Origin: Leptolyngbyaceae cyanobacterium clean351
GTDB lineage: Bacteria; Cyanobacteriota; Cyanobacteriia; DAIDHW01
Assembly (NCBI GenBank): GCA_027451865.1
Contig: DAIDHW010000001.1
Span: 269,798 to 333,797, forward strand
DNA: 64,000 nucleotides
Reading direction: 5' to 3'
In this document: positions 42,052 to 50,816 of the stretch, in pieces
How positions within the stretch are numbered: position 1 is the first letter of the stretch
Layout of the letters: the number at the start of each line of letters is the position of its first letter
Notes under the pieces: generated by a model
The model's database searches: none
What the model saw: the letters and a program-made list of their open reading frames with translations, nothing else
Told to the model about the DNA's origin: nothing
Made by a program: the position numbers and the translations under genes

Positions 42052-43178
42052 ACCCACTGCCAGGTCAGCACCTGGGAGTCCTGCAGACGATAAACCCACT
42101 GGCGCAGGTGCAGATGATTTGCCTGCCGCTGCTCGGGGTTGGCAGTATCCAAGGGGTAGGGCAACAGACCCAGAATGGTGGCGGTGGTGACGCAAAACAT
42201 GGATTTTTGGAAACTAATACAGATTTTGACTCTCAGGTCTGCTTCCCCCCGGGTCTGGCTAAGATAGCGCTGGCGCAGGTACGGGGGCAGGTAGTGGCGC
42301 ATGTCTTGCATCAGGAGGGTGGGAGGAATGCCCGCCCCTCCTGTAGTGACTGGGTCAGCGTAGAGGGCTCCGTAGGTGAATCTGCTGGGATCGTTGGAGA
42401 TTTCCTGAAGCTGAGCATTGTAGGAGACCACACCGAAGAAGGGGGTACCCCGAAAGAAAATTGCCTCCACGTAGGGGATGGCCGCATCGGCTAGGAAAGT
42501 CAGGCCGGCACTGGCGGGGATGATATCGTAGGTGGCTCCATCCAAGGTGACTTGGTATACCAAAGGCTGGCTAGCAGCCGCCACCAGCCCAGCCTTGACA
42601 TGATCTACCACCTCTGGGATGCTACGAACTTCCCCCCGTTCGTAGGCCTCAGCTAGAGTCAAGAACAGGGGGCTCATCACTTGCCAAAACTGCCCCAGGA
42701 CATGGTAATAAACCGCTTGGCGCACCTGTTCAAGGAGAAAATCGGGGAACAGCCCCTCGAGCAATCGCATCCCAGGATTAAGCCTTATTTTCTGCGCAAT
42801 CGCTAGGTGTGCCAAGGCTATAAATTGCTCCGATTCCAGGTAGGTCTCCAGGCCCCCCCCTCCATGCCACATCATCGTCCTGAGGGTGTATTCGGCGTAC
42901 TCATAGTTAATCCGGTCATGCCACCAGTGCTTGAGGAGGCGCTCGAGGGTGACGTGACCGTCAAAATACTTGAAGAAAGGAAACAAGACTAGAAACTGGC
43001 GCTCGGCAATGTCTAGGAGGTTGCGGTAGTAGGCATCTAAGACTACACCGTAGCTTTGGAGGATACCCACCACCTCTTCTAGGTTTTCTGGGGTGTCAGG
43101 TAATAAAGCCTCTCCGGCCTGTAACCGTTCTACTAGTTGGTCTAGGAGGGTCCGGGTTTTGCTTCTAGTTACAGCCAT
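42048..43178 (-). CDS. cupB: CO2 hydration protein of NDH-1 CO2-uptake complex (CupB-like)
   Basis: 376 residues. This is the Chp/Cup family: a carbonic-anhydrase-like subunit that hydrates CO2 to bicarbonate at the thylakoid NDH-1MS complex. Segments such as FFKYFDGHVTLERLLKHWWHDRINYEYAEYTLRTMMWHGGGGLETYL, EAIFFRGTPFFGVVSYN and KICISFQKSMFCVTTATILGLLPYPLDT identify it. The length is closer to CupB (ChpX, about 380) than CupA (ChpY, about 440), and no cupS follows, so I favour the constitutive NDH-1MS' type. Its start overlaps ndhD by 10 nt. Confidence 0.85.
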   Translation of the reverse strand: MAVTRSKTRTLLDQLVERLQAGEALLPDTPENLEEVVGILQSYGVVLDAYYRNLLDIAERQFLVLFPFFKYFDGHVTLERLLKHWWHDRINYEYAEYTLRTMMWHGGGGLETYLESEQFIALAHLAIAQKIRLNPGMRLLEGLFPDFLLEQVRQAVYYHVLGQFWQVMSPLFLTLAEAYERGEVRSIPEVVDHVKAGLVAAASQPLVYQVTLDGATYDIIPASAGLTFLADAAIPYVEAIFFRGTPFFGVVSYNAQLQEISNDPSRFTYGALYADPVTTGGAGIPPTLLMQDMRHYLPPYLRQRYLSQTRGEADLRVKICISFQKSMFCVTTATILGLLPYPLDTANPEQRQANHLHLRQWVYRLQDSQVLTWQWV

Positions 43179-44650
43179 GGGGAAAAGCTAGATAGGGTAG
43201 ACAGAGCAGCCGGGGGTAGGACCAGGGTTGCTTCACTCCAATGCACTAATAGACCGGGCTGAACCCCGAGGATAACAATTATTAACCCTAAAATCAGGGC
43301 GGGAATCCGCTCGGACCAGGTGCTCTCAGGCAGCACTCCCCAGTTCTGGGGCAGGCGGCCAAAGAAGGCCCGGTTAATCAGCAGTAGAAAGTATACGGAA
43401 GTGAGACCCGTGCCGAGAATACATAGAATGGTCTGCCAGGGGAATTGGGCAATACTCCCCCGGAAAACCAGAAATTCACTCACAAAGCCGGCCATCCCGG
43501 GAATTCCAGCGCTAGCCATTACCCCCAGGACCATTAGGGACCCTACAATTGGCAAGCCCCGCTCGGGATTGAGGAGCCCTCGCAGCACCCCTAAGTCCCG
43601 GGTACCAGTTTTTTGGTAGACTACCCCGACCAAAAGGAACAACTGAGCCGAGATCAGACCATGGCTGACCATTTGGAAAACCGTGCCAATTAGACTGACA
43701 GGTGTAGCTGCAGCTAAGGCCAAGAGAATATAACCCATGTGACCAATGGAACTGTAGGCAACCATTTTCTTCATGTCGGTTTGGGCAATGGCCGTCAGGG
43801 AGCCGTAAAGTACGCCCACCACCGCCCATAGGGCTAATCCTGGGGCTACCACCCGCCAGGCATCACCAAATAGCCCCCAACCAAACCGCATCAGGCCGTA
43901 GGTACCCAACTTCAACAGCACCCCAGCTAGTAGCACAGAAACAGGGGTAGAGGCTTCCACGTGGGCATCCGGCAGCCAGGTGTGGAAGGGTACGAGGGGA
44001 ATTTTGATCCCAAATCCCACCAGCAGCAAGCTCAAAAGGACCAGCTGGGCGGCTAGGGGCAAAGGGTGCTTCAAGAGCACTGCGTAGGTAAAAGAGCCAG
44101 TGCCACTCAGCCAAGCCAAACCCAAAAAGGCCGCCAGCACCAGCACTCCAGACACGGCTGTGTAGATGAGGAACTTCATGGCTGCATAACCACGGCGCTC
44201 CCCGCCCCAAATGGCAATCAATAAGTATAAAGGAATTAGTTCTAGTTCATAAAAAAGAAAGAATAATAGCAGATTCTGAGCTAGGAAAGCCCCCGCCACA
44301 AAACCCATCAGGGATAATAGGAGGGGGTAGTATAGGCGGGGCCGAGGGATTTCCCGGTCACTGCTATAGATAGCGATGCAACCTAGGCAGCTGTTGAGGA
44401 TCACCAGGGGTAAGGAAAGACCATCGATGCCCAGGTGATAGGTAAGATCTAAAGCATCAATCCAAGCCCACTGCTCGCTGATCTGCATACCCGCCAAGCC
44501 AGGATCAAAATGCTCCAAGACTAGGATTGTTAATAGGAGATTCAGGCCAGCTATGCCCAGGGCTAGGGAACGAGCATGGGCCCCCGGCCAAAGTGCCACT
44601 ACCAAGGCTCCTAGGCTCGGCAACCAAACCAATCCACTCAGAATCAGCAC
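43169..44650 (-). CDS. ndhD: NAD(P)H-quinone oxidoreductase subunit NdhD (CO2-uptake type, D3/D4)
   Basis: 493 residues with about 14 helices, starting at GTG 44650. The proton-pumping core has LFFLFYELELIPLYLLIAIWGGERRGYAAMKFLIYTA with the essential Glu, PLVPFHTWLPDAHVEAPVSV-like block (PFHTWLPDAHVEASTPVSVLLAGVLLKLGTYGLMRF) and TDMKKMVAYSSIGHMGYILL. It forms the distal membrane arm of NDH-1MS together with NdhF and the Cup protein. Its position between ndhF and cupB, and CupB length, favour ndhD4. Confidence 0.88.
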   Translation of the reverse strand: MLILSGLVWLPSLGALVVALWPGAHARSLALGIAGLNLLLTILVLEHFDPGLAGMQISEQWAWIDALDLTYHLGIDGLSLPLVILNSCLGCIAIYSSDREIPRPRLYYPLLLSLMGFVAGAFLAQNLLLFFLFYELELIPLYLLIAIWGGERRGYAAMKFLIYTAVSGVLVLAAFLGLAWLSGTGSFTYAVLLKHPLPLAAQLVLLSLLLVGFGIKIPLVPFHTWLPDAHVEASTPVSVLLAGVLLKLGTYGLMRFGWGLFGDAWRVVAPGLALWAVVGVLYGSLTAIAQTDMKKMVAYSSIGHMGYILLALAAATPVSLIGTVFQMVSHGLISAQLFLLVGVVYQKTGTRDLGVLRGLLNPERGLPIVGSLMVLGVMASAGIPGMAGFVSEFLVFRGSIAQFPWQTILCILGTGLTSVYFLLLINRAFFGRLPQNWGVLPESTWSERIPALILGLIIVILGVQPGLLVHWSEATLVLPPAALSTLSSFSPWL

Positions 44651-44663
44651 TCCCCCTCCTCCT

Positions 44664-46505
44664 TTACCAATACCAAAGGACTCCTAAGCCCAGGAGTCCC
44701 ACCCCTAGGAGGATTGTCAATAAGTAAAACTGTGACTGCCCGGAGCTGGTGTAACGTAAGGACTCGCCACCGCCTAGGGAAACCAGCGCCATCAGGTTGA
44801 CTACTCCGTCCAACACCTGTCGGTCTAACCAACTAGTCAACCGAGAAAGGCTACCCACCGCCGCCACTACCGTCAACCGGTAGAGACGATCAACATAAAA
44901 ATCGTAGGCCAACAGGTCCTGGAGAAATTTCCAGGTCCACTGGACTGGCCGAGACCAAGTGCGGGTCAAAACCACCAGACTTCCTAAAAGGCACCCTAAA
45001 AGACCGGAACCAATCAGCAGCCCAGTCATCTGCCAGCCTAGGTCTTGCCAGGCCGGCAGGAGGTTCAAGCTTGAAAGCACTAGGGGTCCAGTCAGGGTCA
45101 GTACTGTCAGGGAAACCATGGGTACCGCCATAGGCCAACCCACCTCTGGAGCACGCCGGGTTTTGACTTGAGGGTCACCCAGAAACACTAGGCGGAACAC
45201 CCTAGTCAAGTTCAAAGCCGTCAAACAGTTTACCAGGAGGACTACCCCCACCAACCAGGGGGCTGAGCCCCAAAAGTCATTTAGTCCCAAGTGCAGGGCC
45301 CAAAACCCCCCTAGGGGCAACACCCCCTCTAAACCAATGCTGCCCACCAGAAAAGCAATAGTAGTAGCGGGCATCCGCCGTCCCAAGCCGCCCATCTCCG
45401 TAAGAGTCTGGGTGTTAGTAGTATAAATGACTGCCCCCACACTCATGAAAAGCAGCGCCTTCGCCAGGGCATGGGCAAATAGTAACAGCAGGGCAAACCC
45501 CGTCCACTGACTACCAATGGCAATAAATACTAACCCCAAGTAAGCACTGGTGGAATGGGCCAGGGCCCGCTTGATATCGATCTGGGCCATAGCCACTAGG
45601 CAGGCACCCACAGCCGTCAAAGTCCCGAGCACCGTCAAGGTAGTCGAGGCAACCGGAAAAATCACTAACACCGGCTGCAGTTTGATGAGCACGTAGGCAC
45701 CACAAGCCACCACTACTGAATTGCGCAGAATCGAGGCTGGGTTGGGTCCCTCCATGGCCTCGTCCAGCCACAGGTGGAGAGGCACCTGAGCACATTTGCC
45801 CGTCGGCCCGGCGATCAAGGCTAACCCCAACAGGGCTGTAACGATTGGGGGCAACTGAGCTGTTTCAGCCCACTCGTAGAGGTCAGGGAAGTTAAAACTA
45901 CCAGCCAGGGTGCCAAGGGATATCACCCCCATCAACAGGAGCACATCACCAATCCGCTTGGTTAAGAAGGCATCCCGGGCAGCCGTAACTACCATGGGTT
46001 GAGCGTACCAGAAGCCCACCAACAGATAAGTGGAAAGGGTGAGAATTTCCAGCAGAGCATAACTCAACAGCAGGGAGTCGCTGAGGGCAAGACCACTCAT
46101 GGCCCCTTCAAAAAACCCCATCAGACTAAAAAACCTAGCCATCCCCCAGTCTTTTTCCAGGTACCCTAGGGCGAAGACTTGGGCAAGAAGGCTGAGGATA
46201 GTCACCAACTCCATAGCACCAGTACTCACGGAGGAAATGTCCAACACAAAGGACAGATCCAAATCCGCCGCCCTCAGCCAGTGAAACACCAAGTACTGCG
46301 GCTCTTGACTCCAGGTGGTGCGAAATACGATGCTCCCATGTACGACTGCTAGGACCGTCGCTAAGAGGTTGATATAGGCGGCCGGCCTCGGCCCGGAACG
46401 CCGAATCAATCCTAAAGACCAGGGCAGGGCCAGGCAAGCTCCCAAAACACCGTACAGGGGTATCCACCAACTGCCGTGGAGGAGAAACTGAGCCATGACG
46501 ACCAT
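44664..46505 (-). CDS. ndhF: NAD(P)H-quinone oxidoreductase subunit NdhF (CO2-uptake type, F3/F4)
   Basis: 613 residues; ATG 46496 (MAQFLLHGSW) would remove three residues. Conserved NuoL/NdhF segments are LLLSYALLEILTLSTYLLVGFWYAQP, DAFLTKRIGDVLLLMGV, GPTGKCAQVPLHLWLDEAMEGPNPASILRNSVVVACGAYVLIKL and MAQIDIKRALAHSTSAYLGLVFIAIG. The PASILRNS variant is, in my memory, that of CO2-uptake NdhF3/F4 rather than respiratory NdhF1. It leads the minus-strand operon ndhF-ndhD-cupB and starts 318 nt from the divergent ccm operon. Confidence 0.88.
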   Translation of the reverse strand: MVVMAQFLLHGSWWIPLYGVLGACLALPWSLGLIRRSGPRPAAYINLLATVLAVVHGSIVFRTTWSQEPQYLVFHWLRAADLDLSFVLDISSVSTGAMELVTILSLLAQVFALGYLEKDWGMARFFSLMGFFEGAMSGLALSDSLLLSYALLEILTLSTYLLVGFWYAQPMVVTAARDAFLTKRIGDVLLLMGVISLGTLAGSFNFPDLYEWAETAQLPPIVTALLGLALIAGPTGKCAQVPLHLWLDEAMEGPNPASILRNSVVVACGAYVLIKLQPVLVIFPVASTTLTVLGTLTAVGACLVAMAQIDIKRALAHSTSAYLGLVFIAIGSQWTGFALLLLFAHALAKALLFMSVGAVIYTTNTQTLTEMGGLGRRMPATTIAFLVGSIGLEGVLPLGGFWALHLGLNDFWGSAPWLVGVVLLVNCLTALNLTRVFRLVFLGDPQVKTRRAPEVGWPMAVPMVSLTVLTLTGPLVLSSLNLLPAWQDLGWQMTGLLIGSGLLGCLLGSLVVLTRTWSRPVQWTWKFLQDLLAYDFYVDRLYRLTVVAAVGSLSRLTSWLDRQVLDGVVNLMALVSLGGGESLRYTSSGQSQFYLLTILLGVGLLGLGVLWYW

Positions 46506-46592
46506 AATTTGACACTGACATCAACCTTAACAGACTGTGACACCAGTCTCAGTTTTCTCCCCCAGAGAGTTTGGCCCAAGTTGAATAAGCAT

Positions 46593-46611
46593 ATATTATT
46601 TTATTTAATAT
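46593..46611. promoter_or_regulatory. LysR-type operator candidate between ndhF and ccmK
   Basis: ATATTA (46593-46598), seven bases, TAATAT (46606-46611): a perfect inverted repeat in an AT-rich patch of the 317-nt region between ndhF (minus) and ccmK (plus). Its core ATTA-N7-TAAT differs by one base from the RbcR consensus ATTA(G/A)-N5-(C/T)TAAT as I recall it. RbcR is the LysR-type activator of carbon-fixation genes in cyanobacteria and red-algal plastids. Confidence 0.5.
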
Positions 46612-46642
46612 TGAAGATTTGAGACTATCATCTTGGATTATG

Positions 46643-46671
46643 TTGTCAAAGAGTAGACATATCTCTATTGT
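46643..46671 (+). promoter_or_regulatory. Likely ccm operon promoter
   Basis: TTGTCA (46643-46648), 17-nt spacer, TATTGT (46666-46671). Transcription would start near 46678, giving a leader of about 145 nt before ccmK. It lies about 30 nt downstream of the LysR-type palindrome, a spacing that suits activation. Confidence 0.45.
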
Positions 46672-46822
46672 TGGTATAGAGCACTCAAGCTTCCCAGCTA
46701 AAAGTCAGGTTTTCGCTCCGGCTTACCGCCTGTAGGGGCTGACGTCAGTTTAAAGACTCGACCGGGGCGGTGGCTGGGGGTGTGCCCGATCCCTTACAGT
46801 TTACCCGTTCAGGAGTTAGACC

Positions 46823-47134
46823 ATGCCCATTGCCGTTGGAATGATTGAAACTAAAGGGTTCCCCGCTGTGGTGGAAGCCTCGGATGCCATGGTTAAGGCA
46901 GCCAGAGTCACCCTGGTGGGCTACGAAAAAATTGGCAGTGGCCGGGTCACCGTGATTGTTCGGGGAGACGTGTCAGAAGTGCAAGCCTCGGTAGCAGCGG
47001 GCATTGAATCCGTCAAAAGAGTTAGTGGTGGGGAATTACTTTCGCACCACATCATTGCTCGCCCCCACGAAAATCTGGAGTACGTGCTGCCGATCCGCTA
47101 TACCGAGGCGGTTGAGCAGTTCCGTAACTACTAA
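46823..47134 (+). CDS. ccmK2: Carboxysome shell protein CcmK (CcmK2-like)
   Basis: 103 residues, single BMC domain. [58 protein letters not shown] and [29 protein letters not shown] are the standard CcmK sequence. It forms hexamers that tile shell facets, with a KIGSGR pore loop. First gene of ccmKKLMNO. The next CcmK is nearly identical through residue 95, differing mainly in the tail. Confidence 0.96.
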   Translation: MPIAVGMIETKGFPAVVEASDAMVKAARVTLVGYEKIGSGRVTVIVRGDVSEVQASVAAGIESVKRVSGGELLSHHIIARPHENLEYVLPIRYTEAVEQFRNY

Positions 47135-47218
47135 CCCTTAGTCTACTAGGGTTCTTAAGTCTCCTAGTGTTTCGGCTCATTTCTAAGTTACGCAAAGAAT
47201 CTTCAACAGGTAAAACGT

Positions 47219-47560
47219 ATGGCAATCGCAGTTGGTATGATCGAGACCCTTGGATTCCCTGCTGTGGTGGAGGCCGCCGACGCCATGGTTAAGGCAGCCC
47301 GAGTCACCCTGGTGGGTTACGAAAAAATTGGTAGTGGCCGAGTCACCGTAATCGTCCGGGGAGACGTATCGGAAGTTCAAGCCTCCGTCTCCGCCGGTAT
47401 TGATTCCGTCAAGCGGGTCAGTGGTGGGCAACTGCTCTCCCATCACATCATTGCTCGCCCCCACGAGAATCTGGAGTACGTGCTGCCGATTCGCTATACC
47501 GAAGCCGTTGAACAGTTCCGGGATAGCGTGAACGCCATTCGGCCCATGGGTCGTCCCTAA
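47219..47560 (+). CDS. ccmK1: Carboxysome shell protein CcmK (CcmK1-like)
   Basis: 113 residues, single BMC domain nearly the same as the preceding CcmK, with an extended C-terminus ([16 protein letters not shown]). The pore loop KIGSGR is retained. The two probably co-assemble in the shell. Which is K1 and which K2 is a naming guess. Its TAA overlaps the ccmL ATG by one base (TAATG), so ccmL translation is coupled. Confidence 0.95.
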   Translation: MAIAVGMIETLGFPAVVEAADAMVKAARVTLVGYEKIGSGRVTVIVRGDVSEVQASVSAGIDSVKRVSGGQLLSHHIIARPHENLEYVLPIRYTEAVEQFRDSVNAIRPMGRP

Positions 47561-47862
47561 TGCAGTTGGCCCGGGTGCGCGGCACAGTTGTCAGCACCCA
47601 AAAGGAGCGCACTTTACAGGGAGTCAAGCTCCTGCTGCTACAGCTGCTAGATGACCAAGGTAACCCCTTGTCTGGGTACGAGGTGGCTGCTGACGGGGTG
47701 GGAGCCGGAATCAACGAGTGGGTGCTAGTCAGCCGGGGTAGTGCCGCCCGGCAGATTCCCGGCAGTGAGGCCCGGCCCGTGGACGCAGCGGTGGTGGCTA
47801 TCGTTGACACAGTTACCTTGGAAGACCGGCGGGTCTACAGCAAAAAAGACCAAGACCGTTAA
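47560..47862 (+). CDS. ccmL: Carboxysome vertex protein CcmL
   Basis: 100 residues: [57 protein letters not shown] and [16 protein letters not shown]. This is the pentameric EutN/CcmL family that closes the vertices of the icosahedral shell. It sits between ccmK and ccmM as usual, 40 nt before the ccmM start. Confidence 0.96.
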   Translation: MQLARVRGTVVSTQKERTLQGVKLLLLQLLDDQGNPLSGYEVAADGVGAGINEWVLVSRGSAARQIPGSEARPVDAAVVAIVDTVTLEDRRVYSKKDQDR

Positions 47863-47902
47863 AGCGCCCCCCCGTTTCATTCACTTCAGGAGAACATTAC
47901 CG

Positions 47903-49492
47903 ATGGTAGCCCGTGGCATTCCTGCCCCCCCCACCCCCTGGTCTAAATCCTTAGCTCAGCCCAAGATCCATGAGACCGCCTACGTCCACTCCTTCTCCAA
48001 TATCATTGGCGATGTCAGGGTGGGCGCTCAGGTGATGATTTCACCGGGCACTTCAATTCGGGCTGATGAGGGGAGCCCATTTCACGTCGGGGAAGGAACA
48101 AATATTCAAGATGGCGTAGTCATCCATGGCCTGGCCGAGGGCCGGGTGACCGGAAATGACCAACAGGAGTATTCGGTCTGGATTGGAGACCGCAGCTCTA
48201 TCACCCACATGGCCCTGATCCATGGCCCCGCCTACGTGGGGGACGATTGTTTTATTGGGTTCCGCTCCACTGTCTTCAACGCCCAGGTAGGCAATGGCTG
48301 TGTAGTAATGATGCACTGCTTGATTCAAGACGTGAGTATACCCCCGGGGAAGTACGTTGCCTCCGGTTCGGTGATCACTAATCAGCAGCAGGCCGACCGC
48401 CTCCCTAACGTTCAGGACCAAGACCGAGAGTTCAGTCGCCACGTGGTAGGAATTAATCGCGACCTGCGCAGCGGCTACCAGTGTGCCTCGAGTGACTCCT
48501 GTCTAGCCAGTTTAGGGGTTAAGGCCCAAGCTCCCACCGCCAGCAATGGCCATCAGCAGGCCGACCCTGGACTAGCAGGCCAACTGGAGCAGCTGTTGAG
48601 TCGAGGCAACCGGATTGGCTTGGAGTACGCTAGTGAGCGCCACTTCCGCACTAGCTCTTGGCAAAGCGGCACTGCTCTCCAGGTGCGCAACGGTGCGGAA
48701 GCCTTGGGGGCAGTCAACGCCTTCCTCGCCGAGCATCCCGGGGAGTACGTGCGTCTAATCGGCATTGACCCCAAGTCCAAGCGCCGCACCACTGAGGTGA
48801 TGCTCCAGCGTCCGAGTGGCAAAGGGTTCGCCCCGATTCCCCTGCCGACTAAGGGGGCTAAGACGGCGGCCAGTAAGTTCCCCTTCACCGAGGAGACAGG
48901 TGTTGACTCTGCCTTAGCGCAACAGCTCAACCAGTTAATTAGCCAAGGTAACCGGATTGGCTTGGAGTACGCCAGCGAGCGCCACTTCCGCACTAGCTCT
49001 TGGCAAAGTGGTACTGCCCTCCAGGCGCGCAACGGTGCGGAAGCTCTAGGGGCGGTCAACGCCTTCCTCGCCGAGCATCCCGGGGAGTACGTGCGTCTAA
49101 TCGGCATCGACCCCAAGTCTAAGCGCCGTACCACTGAGGTGATGCTCCAGCGTCCGGCCGGTAAGGTGGCGGTTGCCTCTCAAAAGGCCAACTCTAGTCC
49201 GACCCAGGCCGCAACCCCGGCAAGTTCTACCTCCCTAGGGGAGCAGGTAGTCGCCAGTGTACGTAGCCTGTTAGCCCAGGGTTATCGCATCGGCACCGAA
49301 CACGTAGATAGCCGTCGCTTTCGGACTGGGTCTTGGGTCAGTTGTGCCCCCGTCGCCAGCCAGCGAGAGCCGGAGGTGATCAAGGCTCTAGAGGCCTGCC
49401 TCGTGGAACACAGGGGAGAGTACGTCCGTCTGATTGGTATCGACACTAAGACCAAAAAACGGGTTCATGAACAGGTGATTCAAAGACCCTAG
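47903..49492 (+). CDS. ccmM: Carboxysome scaffold CcmM (gamma-carbonic anhydrase + 3 SSU-like repeats)
   Basis: 529 residues from ATG 47903. Residues 1 to about 200 are a left-handed beta-helix gamma-carbonic anhydrase with likely zinc ligands in VVIHG and [11 protein letters not shown], and Cys194/Cys200 (QCASSDSC). Three Rubisco small-subunit-like repeats follow (about 230-304, 343-418, 452-529), which bind and condense Rubisco. Repeats 1 and 2 are nearly identical in DNA and lack cysteines; repeat 3 is divergent with one Cys (SWVSCAPV). The short form M35 may start at an internal codon; GTG 48443 (residue 181) is in frame. It lies 2 nt before ccmN. Confidence 0.96.
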   Translation: MVARGIPAPPTPWSKSLAQPKIHETAYVHSFSNIIGDVRVGAQVMISPGTSIRADEGSPFHVGEGTNIQDGVVIHGLAEGRVTGNDQQEYSVWIGDRSSITHMALIHGPAYVGDDCFIGFRSTVFNAQVGNGCVVMMHCLIQDVSIPPGKYVASGSVITNQQQADRLPNVQDQDREFSRHVVGINRDLRSGYQCASSDSCLASLGVKAQAPTASNGHQQADPGLAGQLEQLLSRGNRIGLEYASERHFRTSSWQSGTALQVRNGAEALGAVNAFLAEHPGEYVRLIGIDPKSKRRTTEVMLQRPSGKGFAPIPLPTKGAKTAASKFPFTEETGVDSALAQQLNQLISQGNRIGLEYASERHFRTSSWQSGTALQARNGAEALGAVNAFLAEHPGEYVRLIGIDPKSKRRTTEVMLQRPAGKVAVASQKANSSPTQAATPASSTSLGEQVVASVRSLLAQGYRIGTEHVDSRRFRTGSWVSCAPVASQREPEVIKALEACLVEHRGEYVRLIGIDTKTKKRVHEQVIQRP

Positions 49493-49494
49493 CC

Positions 49495-49998
49495 ATGTAC
49501 CTGCCCCCCCTGCAACCCCCCCAGTTCCTCCATGTGCCCCCCCGGGGGGACGTGCGGGTCCATGAGAGTGCCTTGATTGGACCCGGGGTGTTACTGCAAG
49601 CTGATCCTGGGAGCCAGATTGTAATCGGGGCGGGGGTGTGTGTGGGCATGGGGTCGATTCTCCATGCCCACAGTGGCTCTCTAGAGTTAGACGCCGGTGT
49701 GATCGTGGGGGCTGGAGTCCTGCTCCTTGGCCATGGCCACTTTGGCGCTAACGCCTGCGTTGGTTCTGCTTGTACCATCTACAATGGCAGCATCCCCGGT
49801 CAGGCTGTGATCGCTCCTGGGTCTGTGATCGGGTTAGGTACACCCCCAGAGGCTGCCGTGGAAGCTGCCCCTGAGCCAGCAGCCACCCCAGCTAGCCCGC
49901 CCCCCGCCCAAACCGTCGTCTACGGCCGGGTGCATATCGACCATCTGCTCACTACCCTGCTACCCCATCGCCATCTCGGGGTAAATCATGAGTCCTAA
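49495..49998 (+). CDS. ccmN: Carboxysome adaptor CcmN
   Basis: 167 residues. The N-terminal domain is a hexapeptide-repeat beta-helix (ESALIGPGVLLQADPGSQIVIGAGVCVGMGSILHAH). After a Pro/Ala linker there is a C-terminal amphipathic peptide, VVYGRVHIDHLLTTLLPHRH, the encapsulation peptide that joins the CcmM-Rubisco core to the CcmK shell. It overlaps ccmO by 11 nt. Confidence 0.94.
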   Translation: MYLPPLQPPQFLHVPPRGDVRVHESALIGPGVLLQADPGSQIVIGAGVCVGMGSILHAHSGSLELDAGVIVGAGVLLLGHGHFGANACVGSACTIYNGSIPGQAVIAPGSVIGLGTPPEAAVEAAPEPAATPASPPPAQTVVYGRVHIDHLLTTLLPHRHLGVNHES

Positions 49999-50764
49999 TC
50001 CTGACAACTATCATGAGGAGGTAGTCCCTCACCGGGCTGTAGACTATCGAGATATGGCTCTAGGGCTAGTCTCCACCTACAGTTTTCCCGCCCTGATCGG
50101 CACAGCGGACATGATGCTCAAGAGTGCTGCTGTCCATCTGGTGGGCTACGAGAAGATTGGCAGTGGTCATTGCACAGTGGTGGTCCGGGGGGGAATTTCC
50201 GATGTCCGCTTGGCGGTCCACAGTGGCGTAGAAGTAGCCGAACAGTTTGGCCAGCTCGGGGCTCACCTAATTATCCCCCGTCCCTATCCCAACCTGGATG
50301 CAGTCCTGCCCATCGGCAGTCGCCTAGCCCAGGTCCTCGGGGAGCGGGGTTACAGCCGCATGAGCAATCAGGCCGTCGGTCTCTTAGAAACCCGGGGATT
50401 TCCGGCCATGGTAGGGGCGGCTGACGCTATGGTCAAGGCGGCAGACATCAAGTTTGTTGGCTATGAGACCATTGGTGCTGGATTATGTACCGCCCTGATC
50501 CGGGGCAAGGTATCCGACGTGGCCATGGCCGTCGATGCAGGTATGTACGAGGCGGAGCGCATTGGTGAACTCCACGCGGTGATGATTATCCCGCGGCCCC
50601 TAGATGAACTGGAGCAAAGTCTACCTGTGGCCCAGGCATTCCTTGAACAACCCCTTAATTTACCGCTGAGTCTAAAAGAGAAAACTCGAGAGTTAGTCCA
50701 GTTACCCTTGACCCTGGAAGTCCCTGCGGTCAGGCAACCCCAGGAGGTGGTCTATGACCCCTAG
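49988..50764 (+). CDS. ccmO: Carboxysome tandem-BMC shell protein CcmO
   Basis: 258 residues with two BMC domains: [45 protein letters not shown] and [45 protein letters not shown]. CcmO forms trimers at the shell and is needed to close it. A C-terminal tail of about 40 residues is not conserved. Last gene of the ccm operon; the next gene starts about 52 nt later and concerns glycans. Confidence 0.95.
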   Translation: MSPNPDNYHEEVVPHRAVDYRDMALGLVSTYSFPALIGTADMMLKSAAVHLVGYEKIGSGHCTVVVRGGISDVRLAVHSGVEVAEQFGQLGAHLIIPRPYPNLDAVLPIGSRLAQVLGERGYSRMSNQAVGLLETRGFPAMVGAADAMVKAADIKFVGYETIGAGLCTALIRGKVSDVAMAVDAGMYEAERIGELHAVMIIPRPLDELEQSLPVAQAFLEQPLNLPLSLKEKTRELVQLPLTLEVPAVRQPQEVVYDP

Positions 50765-50816
50765 GATTTGCCCAGTCGTTAACCCTCAATCCTCCCAGGT
50801 ATAGGTAGGTTATCGC

